Assembly: GCF_029227915.1 (NCBI RefSeq)
Contig: NC_079880.1
Span: forward strand, 1,800,001-1,864,000
Reading direction: 5' to 3'
DNA: 64,000 nucleotides
From: Hydractinia symbiolongicarpus
Lineage: Eukaryota > Cnidaria > Hydrozoa > Anthoathecata > Hydractiniidae
Each line of letters starts with the position of its first letter. Position 1 is the stretch's first letter. A program made the position numbers and the translations under genes. Positions 62,811 to 64,000 of this stretch are shown piece after piece. A model generated the notes under the pieces. That model was not told where the DNA came from and did no database searches. It saw nothing but the letters and a program-made list of their open reading frames with translations.

Positions 62811-64000
62811 AAATCGTTCGGGAAATGAGTTTACTCCCTGGGTACTTTCTTTGTATACTTTTGACTATACGGGCCAAGCCCGGGATTTACGGGAAATCGC
62901 GGGTTTTCGTTTGCCGGCGATTAAACTTCTTTTATTCAGCGTCTTATCAAAAATAAAAACATTTTTAAAAACTACAAGTCTTATGCGTTTTAGTGGTGAA
63001 AAAATAATTTAAAAAATCGTTCTGGAAATGAGTTTACTCCCTGGGTACTTTCTTTGTATACTTTTGACTATACGGGCCGAGTCCGGGATTTAGGGAAATC
63101 GCAGGTTTTCCTTTGCCGGGGATTAAACTGCTTTTATTCAGCGTCTCATCAAAAATAAAAATATTTTTGAAAACTACAAGTCTCATGCGTTTTAGTGGTG
63201 AAAAAATAATTTAAAAAATCGTTCGGGAAATGAGTTTACTCACTGGGTACTTTCCTTGTATACTTTTAACTATACGGACCGAGTCCGGGATTTACGGGAA
63301 ATCGCGGGTTTTCGTTTGCAGGCGATTAAACTTCTTTTATTCAGCGTCTCATCAAAAATGAAAACATTTTTAAAAACTACAAGTCTCATGGGCTTTAGTG
63401 GTGAAATAATAATTTAAAAAATCGTTTGGGAAATGAGTTTACTCCCTGGGTACTTTCTTTGTATACTTTTGATTATACGGGCCGAGTTCGGGATTTACAG
63501 GAAATCGCTGATTTTCGTTTGCCGGCGATTAAACTTCTTTTATCCAGCGTCCCATCAAATATGAAAATATTTTTGAAAACTACAAGTCTCATGCGTTTAG
63601 TGGTAAAAAAATAATATAAAAAATCGTTCGGGAAATGAGTTTACTCCCTGGGTACTTTCTTTGTATACTTTTGACTATACGGGCCAAGCCCGGAATTTAA
63701 GGGAAATCGCGGGTTTTCGTTTGCCGGCGATTAAACTTCTTTTATTCAGCGTCTCATCAAAAATGAAAACATTTTTAAAAACTACAAGTCTTATGCGTTT
63801 TAGTGGTGAAAAAATAATTTAAAAAATCGTTCTGGAAATGAGTTTACTCCCTGGGTACTTTCTTTGTATACTTTTGACTATACGGGCCGAGTCCGGGATT
63901 TAGGGAAATCGCAGGTTTTCGTTTGCCGGCGATTAAACTGCTTTTATTCAGCGTCTCATCAAAAATGAAAATATTTTTGAAAACTACAAGTCTCATGCGT

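Larger units (their letters stand above)
1..64000 (+). repeat. ~203-bp satellite array filling the window
   Basis: Every stretch of the window is a copy of one monomer of about 203 bp. The anchor aaatcgttcggg recurs every 201-204 bp from start to end, always on the same strand, giving about 316 copies. A typical monomer has four parts in order: a GGGAAATGAGTTTACTC box, a GTATAC...TATACG dyad, a GC-rich block (CCCGGG, ACGGG, CGCGGG, GCCGGC), and an AT-rich half with A- and T-tracts ending in CAAGTCTCATGCG. Differences between monomers are mostly recurrent, linked diagnostic changes, so subtypes and higher-order repeats exist. A monomer close to a nucleosome repeat length, arranged in HORs, is typical of eukaryotic centromeric or pericentromeric satellites; that location is inferred, since no flanking sequence is visible. 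I find no transposon, gene or unique segment inside. The organism and satellite family are not recognised. Confidence 0.98.

Noticed and set aside
1-64000. CRISPR-like array or prokaryotic repeat structure.
   Set aside because: There is no repeat-spacer alternation: the entire 203-bp unit is repeated, with no variable spacer and no cas-like genes.
1-64000. Transposon insertions, LTRs, telomeric repeats or inverted array segments.
   Set aside because: I followed the anchor through the window and found only length changes of a few bases and no break in the 201-204 bp spacing; all copies are in one orientation.

Overview
The whole 64-kb window is one uninterrupted satellite DNA array. About 316 head-to-tail copies of a ~203-bp monomer (201-204 bp, mean near 202.7 bp) run in the same orientation from base 1 to base 64000. 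I see no unique sequence, gene, RNA gene, transposon insertion, strand switch or CRISPR-like spacer structure. The window starts and ends inside the array, so neither edge of the array is visible.

A homogeneous array of nucleosome-sized monomers with nested higher-order repeats (HORs) points to a eukaryotic chromosome, most likely centromeric or pericentromeric heterochromatin. I do not recognise the monomer and cannot name the organism; a plant or an animal are both possible. Prokaryotic origin is very unlikely: no open frame exceeds 82 codons in 64 kb, and the monomer length is not a multiple of three.

Monomers fall into at least nine recurrent subtypes, named A-I here and defined by linked diagnostic changes. 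These subtypes are arranged in local HORs whose period changes along the window: 2 monomers (3.0-3.9, 51.1-51.9 and 58.8-59.6 kb), 3 (6.5-8.9 and 54.9-57.1 kb), 4 (9.9-11.6 and 61.2-62.8 kb), 5 and 6 (16.6-18.9, 24.7-27.0 and 27.4-28.6 kb), 5 (33.5-35.5 kb), 7 (29.6-31.8 and 38.2-41.0 kb) and 8-9 (43.4-48.4 kb). The largest unit is a tandem duplication of about 8.1-8.3 kb (40-41 monomers), spanning about 10.46-18.77 kb and 18.77-26.87 kb. Its junction can be placed within 49 bp.

There is no gene system to describe. The interest lies in the record of satellite turnover: chimeric monomers marking crossover points, a one-monomer gain or loss between the two 8-kb copies, an 8-mer HOR derived from a 9-mer by fusion of two monomers, and a fold-back template-switch micro-inversion carried in three monomers. 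All pattern statements come from reading the sequence by eye; alignment, identity percentages and database matches were not computed.
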